Below are positions 1 through 12,804 of a stretch of 64,000 nt of DNA, in pieces (the first letter of the stretch is position 1; the number at the start of each line of letters is the position of its first letter). This DNA is from Azolla caroliniana (lineage: Eukaryota > Polypodiophyta). Position numbers and translations under genes: made by a program. The notes beneath the pieces were generated by a model. That model was not told where the DNA came from. It was given only the letters and a program-made list of their open reading frames with translations, and made no database searches. The DNA is taken from positions 558,001 to 622,000 of the forward strand of contig JBHGNT010000012.1 of assembly GCA_043228905.1 (NCBI GenBank), in the 5' to 3' direction.

Positions 1-3000
1 TTACGAGCATAACGGAACAGTAATTGTGCGCTAATTCATAAGGAATTGACCATATGTGTCAATGTGGAAATTGTAGATGAGTTGGATGATATATTTAGGA
101 AAGAGGGAAGCGGGGTGATGGGTTTGATTAGTTAGTGTTACGAGCATAACGGTAACTGTAATTGTGGGCTAATTCATAATGAATGAAGGGTGATTATTGG
201 GTTATCTGATTCTTACAGTGGGAGATAACTTTAGAGTGTTTCATCACTTGGCTACTTTTTATAAAAATTGCAACCAAGGGCATGATGGGGTTTTAGTCTA
301 TATAAAAAGGTTATCTACCTTCATGAACAAGAATCTCTTCACTTTATTGTTTTGAGATAGAGACTCTGATAGTGTGACAAAGCTCCAGCTTCATACACAT
401 GTGTCTCCTTCAAAACCAATGTATGATCCATGTTTGTACACAGTGGTATGGGACATGATGGGGGACTTGGATCCATCTCTCACCTTTGCTGGGGGTAGTT
501 GGGTGGATTGGCGCTCATTTCTTTCTTATTTTTGTCTTTAATTTTGCTTAACGTAATTAAGATTCTAATAGTCAAGCAGACTAGAATAATCTTCTCTTAT
601 GGTAGGTTAAGATGTAACTAGTCTTAAAATACATGGCATTGACTTTAAGAAAAGTACTACCTAACCTAGCTTGTAACTAGGGAGCTAGGTCATATTAAAT
701 GACAAGTCAACTAAAAGGAAAGGAATATCCCACTACTATCAACTATTTTGTACATTTGATGCGACAATAAGACCAAATACAAAATACAAATATTCACCAT
801 CTTTCTCTTACACTAAGCTACTGTGACTATTATCTATGTCAAGTAACTCTATAGTTGACTAAACTAGATCCCATGTAAGCTCTAAGGTGTGATTGCATGG
901 AAGGGCCATCATAAGCTACTTTGATATATTTGACACATAATATATCTTTAATATGCTTATCTATTCGATTCCCAATATTAATCTAGTACGATTGGCCTCT
1001 ACAAAGTCGATCCGCACAAATTTGTTTAACACATTTCACCAAGTTTAATCCTTGCACAAATTTCTCTCACAACTACAATATGCACTCTCATACGCACCAT
1101 TCATTAGTAAAATCCCTGAACATCAAGAGTCACTGCTCACATTCACATGTATTATTTGAATATGTATATTTTGCCTCATAGGTCATATTTGACCTTCGAG
1201 GATGATAATAAAATCTCTCTCTCTCTCTCTACACACTAAAGTCATCCTAAATGTTGTAGGGATTTGTTTGTTTCATAGGTCATTTTGTGTAATAGTGGAG
1301 GTCATTTTTTGTTTCAAGTAAGGTAAAAATCCACATACAATATTTATTTAGTAGCCAAAATTGATATGTGCACCAATGTAATTGAGAGATAATAACAACG
1401 TAGACGAATCGATAGCTAAGCAATCTAGGTAGATTAGAAGATGACCACCAAACTTCTGGGTGTTGTGAGCGTGTCATGAGTACTCTCTATAGATCAAATA
1501 TTGAATCCAATTTTGCATCCCATACTCAACGCAAACAAGATAGTGGTGATCTCAAGGTCCCATTCTATTATGTGCATGCAAACATTCACATAAACACCCA
1601 ACCATGATGACCCATATGCAAGCAAAATGTACACACACACACATAAAAACATGTTCAGATATCCATTAGTATGTAGATAGAAATCAACATGTTCACACAA
1701 AGTTACAAAGCTTGAAAAGAACATTTTTGTGATGGAATCTAATAATGAGACAAAACTAGACATAAACATGAAAGGCAAAGGAACAACACGGCCATATTAA
1801 TGAAAACCCTTGACTTGTATAAATTGGAAAACATTTGACAATTATCCCAAGATGAAAAAGAGGGAGAAAGAAACATGAATACTGAAACATAAGGATACAT
1901 AACTTGATCCGATCTGTTGTAAAGGAATGTTAGGGACCTATGCTCACAACATTAACGAAATCGAGTGCGGTTAAGGATCGGATATTGACCACCCATGGGT
2001 GCATCGTAAGTAGCAAAGGCGAAACACCCCGAGAAACCAGGTCCAGTATAGACAGCCAAGTTTTGTGTAGCTCCGGAGCCTCTATCATCCCACACTTTGA
2101 TGAGTTGTTCCCCGGTCACATAAGTAACGAGATCTTCCTTTACCGCAACCATGCCTAGGACATCTTCATTGGATGGGGGCACCTGGCCATCATTGTAACC
2201 AGCAAAACCTCTTGGAATCCACGAATTCCTCATTCTTTGTCGAAATGACTCGATCTTGAAGAAGCACGGTGACAAGCACACAAAACCTTGGGGTATCTGC
2301 TCTGGCCTCACCTGCCAACAACTATGGTCATTCGGATGAATGAAGCTTCCACGGTCAGTCCAAATGAGCTCCCACCATTCGTTGCCAGCCCCGATGGGGC
2401 GTGCCATGGTGCGAGCTTGCTCGGCATCCACAAACAATAATGTCTCGACCGTGGCCGAATCATTGTGTGGACCAGGTTTCGGTTGTTGGCCCAACAAACC
2501 GTCCTTAGGACGATGGCCGGTCTGTGGGGCATTGTAACCAACTGGTTGCATGTAGAATGAAGCATGTCCATCTGCTCGGAACAAAGAACCCGATGTACTG
2601 TATTGACAATGTGCCGGCAGCCTTCTAATCTCCAACACCGAATTCCGATCCTGTTGCCATTATAACAAAAGCAGCATTATTGCCAAACATTTTGATTCCT
2701 AGCATGGCCAAACCTCGATTTGCTTCCATGGATTTGAAATTTGAAGGGAGTGTGTGAGATTTAGGAGGCATAGGATGATGAAGGATTAGTTAGTTAGAAC
2801 ATATATATACCTGAGATGGAGGGGGAGGCAGAGGGAGTGGTGGACGAAGAGGCGGAGGCAGCTGATCGGAGATCTTTACGGCCACATTGTAAATCTCGGC
2901 AGCCACAGTGTTATTGGGAATGAGGATCTCCCCCCTCATCTTCTTCACATCCCCGACATATCGAGCCCATTTTCGAACATCTGCTGGACCTTCATGCTGG

Positions 3001-4620
3001 AAGGCTTCCCATTTCTCTCCCCATTTTGCAAGAATGGTATCCTCACTCTTCAGGGTTTCATTGATGTCCCTGGTATTGTAGAAGATGGGGTAGAGGCTGA
3101 TGGGATCCTCATCCAGGGTTCGCTCGACCAGTAGCTCGAGCTCTCGCATCGGCCACTCCGACTCCAAGAAGTTGGGCGAAATGAAGAGCACGCCAACCTT
3201 GCACGACTTGATGGCTGTCTCAATGTTTTTGAAAATGTGGGCACCCATTGGGATAGAGGCGACGGAACGATCGAAGAAGATGGCGCTTGGTGATCGGTCT
3301 CCCAATATCCTCTTGAGCTGGTTGAATAGATCTTCGACGATGTGTTTCTGGTGGCCCGAATGGCTAAGGAATATTTGACAGTCATGGCCATCATGATTGG
3401 CATCCATGATGGACAATAAGAGATATTGATGATAGGATTCAAGGCAAAGGTAGAGGTTATGTTAAGGGCCCTATAGTCGTAGGCAGTGTGCTTTATGTGT
3501 TGGGGGAAAGTTGCAAAACATGAAGGAGTTGAAGAAGTCCAGCCTCCAAAGAGTGTGACTCATCAGTTGACATTTTGTTAAACTTGTCTATTGGACACGG
3601 AGACAAGCACAGCACATCACTCCTTTATCTTTTCAAATTTATGCATAGAATTAGGAATTGACATTCTGTAGCCCACGACGAGGTCAAATTCGACCTCAAT
3701 AAGCTTGGGATGTAGTGGACCGATCGTCTTGAATGCGCGTGAGACATACAACTGTTCATATTGATTGCCCTACAATCTGATGGTTATCAAGCACAAGCTT
3801 ATCTATCATTGAGTGTGGGACATCCTCTAATTCGCGAATTTGTGTATGAACCATTCGCGAATGCGAATGCGCGTATGGTACGTATGGTTCATACTATGTA
3901 CAGAAGTATATATTTGTGTGTGTGAATTAGATATATGTAATTGTACGTATACTAGAGTCACGTGTGTAAGCTTTGCACATGACTTGTAGAATTCACATAT
4001 AAAAAGATAGGCATCTTATGTGTTCTCATTCGTATACAGCCAGACCTCTATATATTTATTCAGAATCTATTGCTTTGCAATGTATGAAGTGATGTGTGTG
4101 AGGTAATCACTTATCATTGTGTGATAAACCAATGTTTCATGGATGAAGGAAATGCTTAAACCAATGCTTTAAGATAGTAGTGGAACTTTTGGCATATTTA
4201 TTAGAACATCTATTTTCCTAGTTGATAAAAAGGTTTTCTAGGAGCCTTTCTACATTATAATTGTTGCCATAATATACATATTATGTCAATAATAATAGTA
4301 TAGCTTATTGCTTTAGATGGTTCAAACATTGTAGGGAAAAGATGAAACATGAAATCACATTGTGCCAAGTGTTTTGTCTTTATCATATAATAGAACATGA
4401 TCGTGAAGAAAGTTATATGTTATTTGGAATCTAGTTATCTTGCTTTTTTCACATTGACGATGTGGTGCTTTTTACAAATTCTTTAAAATATTCAACCAAA
4501 AGCTTTGAGTAATTTGATTGTATTGGAAAACTTTTGTATCCGTTAGTAATTTAGTGTCAATAACTCCAAAATGAATGGATGGATGACTGGCTAGTGTCGG
4601 TACTATGGAGACCCATATAA
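1..4620. repeat. Segmental duplication, block X, copy 1
   Basis: This stretch is repeated at 10138-10758 and 32239-37290 with many small differences. Outside the TIR gene at 1952-3407 it is AT-rich and I see no gene in it, including 1-1950 and 3510-4620. It contains a CT microsatellite near 1212 and a short internal repeat (1-45 resembles 138-184). Because copy 1 is uninterrupted, it gives the empty site for the DNA transposon: the single ACAT near 645 corresponds to the duplicated ACAT flanking 10759-32234. The left edge lies outside the window. Confidence 0.85.
1952..3407 (-). CDS. TIR-domain protein with Vps62-like C-terminal domain, copy 1 (two exons)
   Basis: Exon 1 is 2811-3407 and exon 2 is 1952-2650. 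The joint is phase 0: CAG|GTATAT donor, CAACAG acceptor. The product is about 431 residues. I start at the ATG at 3405-3407 (MDANHDGHDCQ), which matches the paralogues. Residues about 9-150 form a TIR domain: the first strand reads CQIFLSHSG, then AIFFDRS, then SPNFLESEWPMREL. The Glu in the last motif sits where plant TIR NADases have their catalytic Glu. A proline-rich tail ends exon 1. Exon 2 has two similar units, WTDRGS...IPQGFVCLS and VWDDRGSGATQ...SGCFAF, which resemble Vps62/DUF946 repeats. There is no NB-ARC and no LRR. NAD cleavage in immunity is known for plant TIRs; for this protein it is inference. The promoter TATA seen in the paralogues is degenerate here (near 3491), so expression is uncertain. 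Confidence 0.75.
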
Positions 4621-4921
4621 ACAAGTACAACCTTATACAACATGTTTTTCAATGAAGAGAATGTGATACCCCATATAATCTTGGTAAAACCTTAACTCTC
4701 ATTAGGGTAAATTGCGCAGTAGGGCAGATGTTTGATCAAATGAGAATCTTTTGATTGCAGTAATCAGGTTGAGGAAGTTCAAATTGGGAACGTAAAATAA
4801 TAGGGTTTTTGATATTTGAGCTCAAAACCATGACAGCGAAGGCCCCATTGATTCTGAGCGAATCCAGAATGCAAGAATGGATTGTTTGGGGGGAGGGGGG
4901 ATCAATGAAGGACCTGTAAAG
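4621..4921. other. Spacer between blocks X and Y
   Basis: This spacer is AT-rich and has no convincing gene. It is absent or diverged in duplication copy 2, where the copia C/D composite lies between X' and Y'. The short antisense open frame at 4736-4930 has no recognisable domain. Confidence 0.5.
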
Positions 4922-5228
4922 ACCTGTCAAACCTCAACTCATCAACAACATTGATCGCCAAACGTGGCGATTCTGAAAGCCATCGCTTAGTAGTAATCGT
5001 GAAAGCTTTATTTATAAAAAATCAAACTATGCTTGTATGTCAATAAGACCTTACTATTAAACCGATTTTCAAACTCATAATTAATTGTGATAAAGAAGTG
5101 AAACACAACTCTGAAATGAATATGAGTGAGACAAAACGACTCACTCACTCATCAGTAAGAAAACATTAACAATGTGGAACTTGATCCAATCTGTAGTAAA
5201 TGAATGTGTGGATTGATCTTGTTAACTT

Positions 5229-6739
5229 TTAATGAAATTTTGAGCGGTCAAGGATAGGATAACTGCCGCCCCTTGGTTGATCATAGGTAGTAAAGGCAAA
5301 ACACCCAGCCAAATCTGGTCCAGTATAGATAACCAAGGGTTCTGTAACCCCAGAGCCTCTATCTTCCCACACCTTTTTGAGTTTTTCTCCATTCACATAA
5401 GTAACAAGCTTTTCGTTTATGGCAACCATGCCTTGGACGTCTTCACTGGATGGAGGCATATACATATAATCCTCCTTTAAAACCAGAAAATTTGCCGAAG
5501 AATGATTCATTCTTTTTTCTAAGGTATCGATCTTGAAGAAGTAGGGTGACAAGCACACATAACCTTGGGGGATCCAATCCTCCTTCACACGCCAACAACT
5601 GTGGTCGTCCCGATAAACGACTTGTCCACGATCAGTCCACATACACTCCCACCATTCGTTACAAGCCCCAATGGGACGTGTGTTGGCCTGAGTTTGTTTA
5701 AGATCAGTAAACAATAATGTCTCTACCTTTTTTGATTGATTTGGTAAACCAGGTTCTGGTTGTTGCCCAAACAAACAGGGTTTAGGACGATGATTGTCTT
5801 GCAAAACATTATACTCCATCGGTTCCAAGTAAAAGGAGACGTGTTTTTCGGATAGGATCAATGAGCCGTATGTAGTGTACTGGCACCGTGCATTCTGTTT
5901 ACTAATCTCCAAATTCAAAATTTGAGTGTAATTGGCCTGTTGCAAATAATTATCATGACAACAATCATTTTCAAAACATTTTGATTCCGGACCGAGGCCA
6001 AACTGTTAATATTTGGAGCACGGAGGTTTTTACTCTCCCTGATTCAGATTTGGAGTTGCAATGGTTGTATGTGGTATGTGGTATGTGGTATGTGGTATAT
6101 AATAACAGCTCTAGAAAATCATATGGTTGATTTAAGGAAAAGTTTGTGAAATTAGTAGTTATACATACCTGTGATGGAGGGGGAACGACAGCATCTCTGA
6201 AATCTCCATGGCCATGTTATAAATCTCCAGTTCCACGGTTTCATTGGGCTTCAGGATCTTCTCTCTCATCTGCTTCACTTGTACCACATATTGAGCCCAT
6301 TTTCTGAGATTGACGACACCCTCCTCGAAGGCTTCCCATGTTTTTTTCCATTTACCAAGACTTGCAGTCTCACTTTTCAGGACTTTATTGATGTCCCTGG
6401 TATTGTAGTAGATGGGGTAGAGGCTGATGGGATCCTCTTTGTCCACGGTTCGGTCGACCAGTAGCTCCGGCTCTCGCATGGGCCAGTATGACTCGAAGAA
6501 ATTTGGCGAAATGATGAGCACTCCGACCTTGCATGACTTGATGCCAGTCTCAATCTTCTTGAAAATGTGGGCACCCATTGGGATTGATGTGACAGAACTA
6601 TCGAAGAAGAGGGCACACTGGACGATCGGTTTCGCAATATCTCTGTGAGCTGCTTGAATAGACCGTTGGCCACAAGTTTCTGGTGGCCCGAATGGCTAAG
6701 GAATATTTGGCAATCACTACCATTAGCACTATTGACCAT
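5229..6739 (-). pseudogene. TIR / Vps62-like gene, copy 2, frameshifted
   Basis: Exon 1 runs from ATG at 6739 (MVNSANGSDCQIFLSHSG) to the donor at 6169. Exon 2 is 5229-5936 with the same CAACAG acceptor as its sister gene at 48609-50167. Exon 2 is fully open (about 235 residues). Exon 1 is broken: two extra bases near 6612 shift the frame after the FFDR region, and the coding for the proline-rich tail is largely deleted, so exon 1 ends out of phase with exon 2. The TIR glutamate is kept (FESYWPMRE), but the next Leu is Pro. The TATA box is intact at 6821-6830. A truncated N-terminal TIR piece could still be made; function is unlikely. Confidence 0.8.
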
Positions 6740-6820
6740 GATGGAGAATTAGGTATGCTGATAGGAGGCAAGGCAAAGTGAGAAGAAGTTATGTTAAGGA
6801 CATAGTAGTAGGTAGTGTGC

Positions 6821-6830
6821 ATTATATAAG
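6821..6830 (-). promoter_or_regulatory. TATA box of TIR pseudogene copy 2
   Basis: On the minus strand the site reads CTTATATAAT, about 85 bases upstream of the ATG at 6739. It is conserved at the same spacing upstream of the genes at 50167 and 54055. Confidence 0.55.
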
Positions 6831-9075
6831 GAGCGGAACAACACATGTAGAAGTTCACCAAGGCCCAAAGACCCCTTTATTGTTGGTGGGGAATCCATGA
6901 AGACGTGAAGGATGTACAACAACTCTTTATTATGGGTGGGAATCACTATGTGAGAAGGGCACACTGACAACACATCATTTTCGTTGACACAATGACATTT
7001 TTTCCTTTCATCTTGTACTTCTCCATTCGTCGACCAATTCTATTTTCACAGAAAAAGGGGGGGGGAGGGGGGCAATAGAAAAACGTTGGGATTACACATG
7101 CTTTTGTTGCAAGTGAGTGCATGCAGATATTTGTTCACCAATCGACTGCTCAAACATTTCATACATCACACAACTTGATGTATACATGCTTAATGCATTG
7201 TATACATGTTGTGAATCTTCTCAACTATGAAGAGTGAATCTCAAAAGCCCATTTTTAAAATAAATTATTACAATAGATCATCTCCATCGAGAGACATGAA
7301 TTGCTTTACTACATAGCCACATCAATCCTGTTACTTTAGACACTCAAGCTTCACATGAGATGCAAAGCACACACTTCACTACCAAACCATCCAATTTTCT
7401 TAATGCGAGATGCCCGAATCAATAATTATTGATAATGTCATCACCTATGCGAGAGGACACTTTGAACCTAATAATGAAACTTCACAAACATCAAAATCTA
7501 ATAATATTTATGACTAGTGGATCGATTAAATTTCAATTTTCGCTCTAGATTGTTTTGGGCAATATGCTTTTTGCAATAGAGACAAGTTCTCTTCCTCTCC
7601 AACCAAGTGGGTTTTCCCTTCTAACTTTTACACAATGTAGGGTCATAAGTTATGATTCATAACTCATCCTTATGTGATTCCACTATTGTTTGATGCATAA
7701 AGGAAATACTTTAATATCATGCTTTAAAAAGTAGTGCATTGTTCTAGACACAGACTTCTTGACCAAGACAATGCCATGGAATGAACTTGTTACACAATAG
7801 ATACGTTGCCATTTTCTCTAGAAATCATTTGTCATCGATAGCTCATTCAAAGAGGTTTAGGGGTTGTTGCATCAACTTGTTTCCAAACCAATTAATTATA
7901 CCTCCACTTAAAAAAAATTGGTGTGAAGACTATAAGAATGTTATACAATGGGAAAACATATGAGGAGAGCTATCATGACATTCCATTTTAAATGCATCCG
8001 GCTTAGAGCTTTTTATTTATTTATTTAAAAACCCATCTTAGAACTATCAATACTTATATGTAGGTCAAGACAATACTAGCAATTATTCAAGTTTTACAAG
8101 ACCTATGTTATAAGTTTATATGTGAATAGGTGGTCAATGACTATCTTTCGGATATGGAATTTAAAATGCTTGGTTGTGTAGTTTGGCATGTGTAATAATT
8201 TCCTTCAACATGATTAGCACACTTGAATTGAGTAGTAATTAGTTTCTAAAGAACATGTGAGAACCCAATACACCTTCATTAAAGGTAATCTTAATCATAT
8301 CACCACTCTCAACATCACACTTTGAGTGTGGTATTGTTCTCTATCCGTGATTCTTTTGGAGGTGTGTGGTTGAATATGATGAAGGTCATTGCCAAAGACC
8401 ACCACATCAACTTCTAAATCACAATGGGCCATGCATGATACCAATATCTACTGCTTTAAGCCAGAACATATTGTGCATATTTTAGTTTTAAATGTTTTAT
8501 GGCCCATGCTATACTAGTTTACTACAGGTTGTGCAGAACATCATTTTGCTATGCACCGTGACAATGGACTCCAAGGATAAAGATCCTTCGAAGAGGTAAT
8601 AAGAGCTATGAAATTAAGTATGGTCAATCGTATAAATGGGTACCAACAAATGAATACCCCTAAGTATATGAGGCAAGGCAACATTTACATTTCCCTTGAC
8701 AAATTCTCTTCCTATCCAACCTAGTAGGTATTCAATTTCACATAATGTGCCAACTGAAGCGCATAAGGCATTAGCTCATCCTTGTTTGATTACTTGTAAG
8801 GTCTCATTAGAACCCAAGACACCTCTCACTCAAGATAATTTGCTTCGGCTTTACCATGACTACCCCACATTCAATCGGTGGATCAACAAATGTGTGAATC
8901 ACAGGAAACAAAGTCAAATTCATAAAATATGAAGGAAAATCTTGGATTAAGTGGAGGAGAAGAAAGCGATGAAAAACAGGTTAAAAACATGACATTCAAT
9001 ATCTTTAAGCATGATCGCTTTTGGAACAATATGCAGGAACTGATCTTCCCATTGATTCAACCAAATATGCTGCGT

Positions 9076-9624
9076 TTAAGGATAGGATAGCATGCATCTT
9101 TGATCAAGGGGCTCTTGGTAGTAAAAGGCAAAACACCCAGAAGAATCCGGTCCAGTGTAGATAGCCAAGGATTCTGCAACTCCAGAGCCTGTATCATCCC
9201 ACACTTTGATGAGAGTTTTTCCAGTCACATAAGTAACTAGGTCCTTCCTTACAGCAACCATGCCTCGGACATCATCAATGGATGGAGGTTTGTAATCCCT
9301 ATTTAAAATCACAGAACTTTCCCCAAACAAAGACTTATCGTCTCGTCTGTCCGCTAAGGTATCGATATTGAAGAAGCATGGTGACAAGCACACAAAACCT
9401 TGGGGGATCCGATCCGCCTTCACGCACCAACAACTGTGGTCATTCCCGTAAACAATGTTTCCGCCGCTATCCATCCAAATGAGCTCCCACCATTCATTAC
9501 CAGCCCCGATGGGCCATGTATAGGCCCCAACATCTTTAATATTCGCAAACTTTAGGGTTTCTACCATCCGTAATTCAATCGAGGGGCCAAATTCTGGTCG
9601 TTGCCCAAGCAAACCGGCCTTCGG
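9076..9624 (-). pseudogene. Vps62-like exon 2, 5'-truncated (TIR gene copy 3)
   Basis: This open fragment matches exon 2 of the intact gene at 52484-54055, with the same C-terminus (DQRCMLSYP, then TAA at 9076-9078). It keeps both WDD/TDxGS-type units (IWMDSGGN... and VWDDTGSGVAE). Homology stops abruptly near 9624, inside the exon, so the first ~45 codons of exon 2 and the whole TIR exon are missing. The break coincides with the end of duplication block Y copy 1, so it is best read as the breakpoint of the duplication or of a later deletion. Confidence 0.8.
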
Positions 9625-10137
9625 TGTATAGAATATTATGGTATGACCATAACAACGAGGTACCCCTGATTTTGCTTATATGAGTTCTTGGTGACGATAG
9701 TTCTGGTTCTAGTGGTTGTACTCGATTCATTGTCCTTGCTGGTGGTGACAACGATATCCGAGAAACATTGAGTTGTTGGTAGACACATTTCCGAAGGTTG
9801 TACTCCAACATTTGTAAGAGGGTCATGTGTGCTTGATGTCGTCCTTTGTATACCCCAACACCATCATGTAATTTTGTGCAAAGAATAACAACGTTGGGAT
9901 GCTTGATGGTAATTCTTGAAACATAGGCTCCATATTTACCTAAAACATAACGTCCATATGTATTTGTATATGTATGTGTACATGATTGTTAATTTGCATA
10001 TGTGATTGTTAACTTGTTGTATATGTATGTGTATGTGACTATGATTTTCGCATATCTTTTGTTGCAGATAAACAATGATTAGCCCCAAGTTGCCCCAAAT
10101 ATATTTTTGGAGTGCACATTTTGTTAAGTATCCCAAA
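9625..10137. other. Unclassified filler at duplication junction
   Basis: This sequence separates the broken end of block Y copy 1 from the start of block X copy 2 and has no counterpart elsewhere in the window. A minus-strand frame (9575-9826) is open but shows no domain. The right part is TG/TATG-rich. It may be a fragment of an unidentified element; I see no ends or target duplication. Confidence 0.4.
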
Positions 10138-10758
10138 TGAGGAGTAGTTATTGTGCAACTTGACCATATGGGCCAATGAAGTGTCAATGTGGAAATTGTA
10201 GATGAGTTGGATAATATATTTAGGAAAGAGGGAAGCAGGGTGATGGGTTTGACTAGTTAGTGTTACGAGCATAACGGTAAACGTAATTGCAAGCTAATTC
10301 ATAAGGAATGAAGGGTGATGATTGAGGTATCTCAATCTTATAGGGTTTCATCACTTGGCTACTTTTTATAAAAAAGCAACCAAGTGGAAAACACACAGAA
10401 AGGCATTATGGGGTTTTAGCCTATATAAGAAGGTTAGCTACCGTCATGAATAAGAATCTCTACTTTATTGTTTTGAGATAGAGGCTCTAATAGTGTGACT
10501 AAACTCTAGCTTCATACACATGTGCCTCCTTCTTCAAAACCAAGGTACAATCCATGTTTGTACACGGTGGGATGGGACACGATGGCGGACTTCGATTTGT
10601 CTCTCACCTTCGCTAGGGATAGTTGGGTGGATTGGCGCCCATTTCTTTCTTATTTTCCTCTTTAATTTTGCTTAACGTAATTAAGATTCTAATAGTCAAG
10701 TGGACTAGAAAAATCTTCGCTTATGGTAGGTTAAGATGTAATTAGTTTTAAAATACAT
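10138..10758. repeat. Segmental duplication, block X, copy 2, left part
   Basis: Collinear with about 46-650 of copy 1. The match stops at AAATACAT (10751-10758), where the DNA transposon begins, and resumes at 32239. Confidence 0.85.
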
Positions 10759-10785
10759 GGGTCGAAGCATGCTATAGTGTACCAA
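10759..10785 (+). repeat. Left terminal inverted repeat of DNA transposon
   Basis: Starts GGGTCGAAGCATGC and ends GTGTACCAA. It pairs with the reverse complement of 32208-32234 with four mismatches. AGTACT/TAGTAT motifs follow within 60 bases, and the right end also has TAGTACT. Confidence 0.85.
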
Positions 10786-11800
10786 AAAAGTACTGTTTTT
10801 GGCAAAAAAAAACACGAGTACTATTAATACTCTTAGTATTGAGTGATTAAAAATAAAAAAATTTGAAAATAATTAAAATCTTTTTAGGGAGTGGTGTACG
10901 TTGCATTAAAGTCAAGGAATGGGTGGGGGGACAATTGTTGCGTATTCAAGACTGTTTTGGGGGCTATTTCCCCCTCACGTTTATTTTAGGACGCCACATT
11001 AAATCCTTTTGGCGCTTCTCCCAAGCGTCTCCTCTTCCGCCTTCCAATTGAGACAACACATGTCTTCACAACGCACTCATGTCTTCTGCCTTCCAACTGA
11101 AGTCTTCACAACGCACTCGAAATGTCTTTTTGTTGTTCTTTGCGTCACTTGTCTTCCCCATCTTCTCCTTCCATTGGTATGTCTTCTCCATCTTCTCTTT
11201 CACTCGGTATGTTTGCACATATTTCTATAAAGTGGTTATTTCTATACAGTATTGTTATTTGTATATGTGTGTATTCTCACTTCCCTCATACTGTTACTAT
11301 TTAGTAAGTTATGGCCTACAATCTCTAATCTAAAATTTAGGATTGGTTTATGTTGAACAAATTAGTGTGTTGTCATGATTATGATTGTCATTGTCATCTC
11401 CGTCATACTTTGATCATTACTTGTTATTATTTGTATTATTACTTTGATCATTCTGTTATTATTTAGTAAGTCATGGCAACTTACTAAAAAGACTTTTGAA
11501 TAGCTCTCCTTCTCTTGTTCATTGTTCCTAGCTACAACACCTACAACCTAAGTTTTATATTAGCCTAATTTTATGGTCAAACAAGTAATTTAAAGGGGTC
11601 AAACAACAACTTAATTGATGCAATTATTTCTTAAAAGTTAAATTATTGTTTTGGAAAAGGAATATATGACTGTGGCAAACTCTCAAATGTTTATCCGATT
11701 TCCGGTTGATGTTTTTGCTATGGGGTATTACCTATGTTTATTTTACGATGTATTAAGCACTTATTTTGATTAATTAGGTGCTGAAATAACAAGAAATTAG
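10786..11800. other. 5' non-coding part of DNA transposon
   Basis: This lies between the terminal repeat and the first recognisable transposase exon. It contains poly-A stretches, a partial internal repeat of CTTCACAACGCACTC (near 11051 and 11105), and AT-rich sequence. Short open frames at 11009-11333 overlap each other in several frames and show no domain. A promoter is expected here, but I cannot place one. Confidence 0.5.
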
Positions 11801-12690
11801 GTGCTAGAATATATGAGAGTGACAATGGTCGTCGATGAGGAGAGCGAGGTGTCCCTTAGCAAATCTATGTCTGAGAGGAGCAAGAGATGGGTGGTTCTTC
11901 ACATAATCTGTTATTTACTAGAAGTAATTGAAAGATTTAGCTTGGAGGATTGTAGGGATATTATCTCTAGAGTGTTGCACCATCAACTTTTGAATGAAGA
12001 CATGGAGAATATTTAGTTTAGGGACCAATGTCTTTTAGAGGAAATTGTAGAGTGTATGAAGTCATCCCTACACTTAGTGAAAGGGGTAGAGAGCATAGAT
12101 AAGCTTAGTGCAAAGAGAGCAACCCATCACATGGTTGTAAATGGTACAACGCAAAAAAGAAAATAGTGATACTAAAGTTGCCTTAGCACTTGGTATCCAA
12201 AGAAGGAACTTGAGGAAGCATCGGACAAATATACAATCAAATCAATTTAAGTGGTTGGGGTTAGGTAGTAGACGACGATGTGATGCATTGTCTCATGAGA
12301 TTATTGAGGAAGTGGGTTCCTTTTGGGCAAAAAAGACACGTGTCTTACCGAATAAAAAAGATGTATGTAGACAACGTATAAGTCGGGGTAGGTACCAGAT
12401 CCACCCAAGACACTTCTAAATGCTTCTATTAATGTTACCTATTTATTGAGTGATGTAGGCTGAATTGTTCATGAACTTCAAAGACCAACATCCTAGCATC
12501 AATCTTGGATTTCGCAAGTTCCAAGGTTTGAAACCATTTTTTGTTAGAAAGTTAAAGGAGAGGAACACATGTTGTTGTGTGTACCACATTGAAATGGACA
12601 TGTTAAGGCTTGGTGTGCGTACTGATTCTAAGGGTATACACGGGGATGGGTGTGTTTGCACTTGTGAGGTATGTAGACCAAATGGGAGTG
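11801..12690 (+). pseudogene. Transposase gene, N-terminal exons (decayed)
   Basis: Three coding pieces line up. The first is 11801-12160, with an in-frame TAG near 12014. The second is 12141-12419 and contains ALGIQRRNLRKH, an HTH-like stretch, and then FWAKKTRVLPNKKDV. The third is about 12456-12690, after a GTAG acceptor, with FMNFKDQHPSINLGF...LKPFFV and then ERNTCCCVYH. The order (HTH-like, TR.xPxKKD, P.I.LG, Cys/His cluster) matches a transposase family I know from unannotated animal and plant proteins. A catalytic DDE block should follow but is not found; copia A begins at 12701. The gene is not functional as it stands. Confidence 0.6.
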
Positions 12691-12700
12691 GTAATAGATG

Positions 12701-12758
12701 TGTAAAGAATCAAGAGATGGATTCTTGTGAAGCGGAAGAGATGTGAGTTATGTGTGTG

Positions 12759-12804
<46 letters not shown>

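Larger units (their letters stand above)
4922..9624. repeat. Segmental duplication, block Y, copy 1
   Basis: This block is collinear with 48219-53040. It contains the frameshifted TIR gene at 5229-6739 and the exon-2 fragment at 9076-9624, and it breaks off inside that exon. The 6900-9000 part is AT-rich, shows no gene, and is almost the same as 50300-52450. The G-run near 7056 is short and interrupted here, but is 24 G in copy 2. Confidence 0.85.

Noticed and set aside
1952-2638. Exon 2 as a stand-alone gene
   Set aside because: It has no ATG at its start, and a good acceptor in phase with the TIR exon lies just upstream, as in the paralogues.
11009-11333. Small Ser/Leu-rich proteins at the left of the DNA transposon
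   Set aside because: Three overlapping frames over pyrimidine-rich sequence, no domain.
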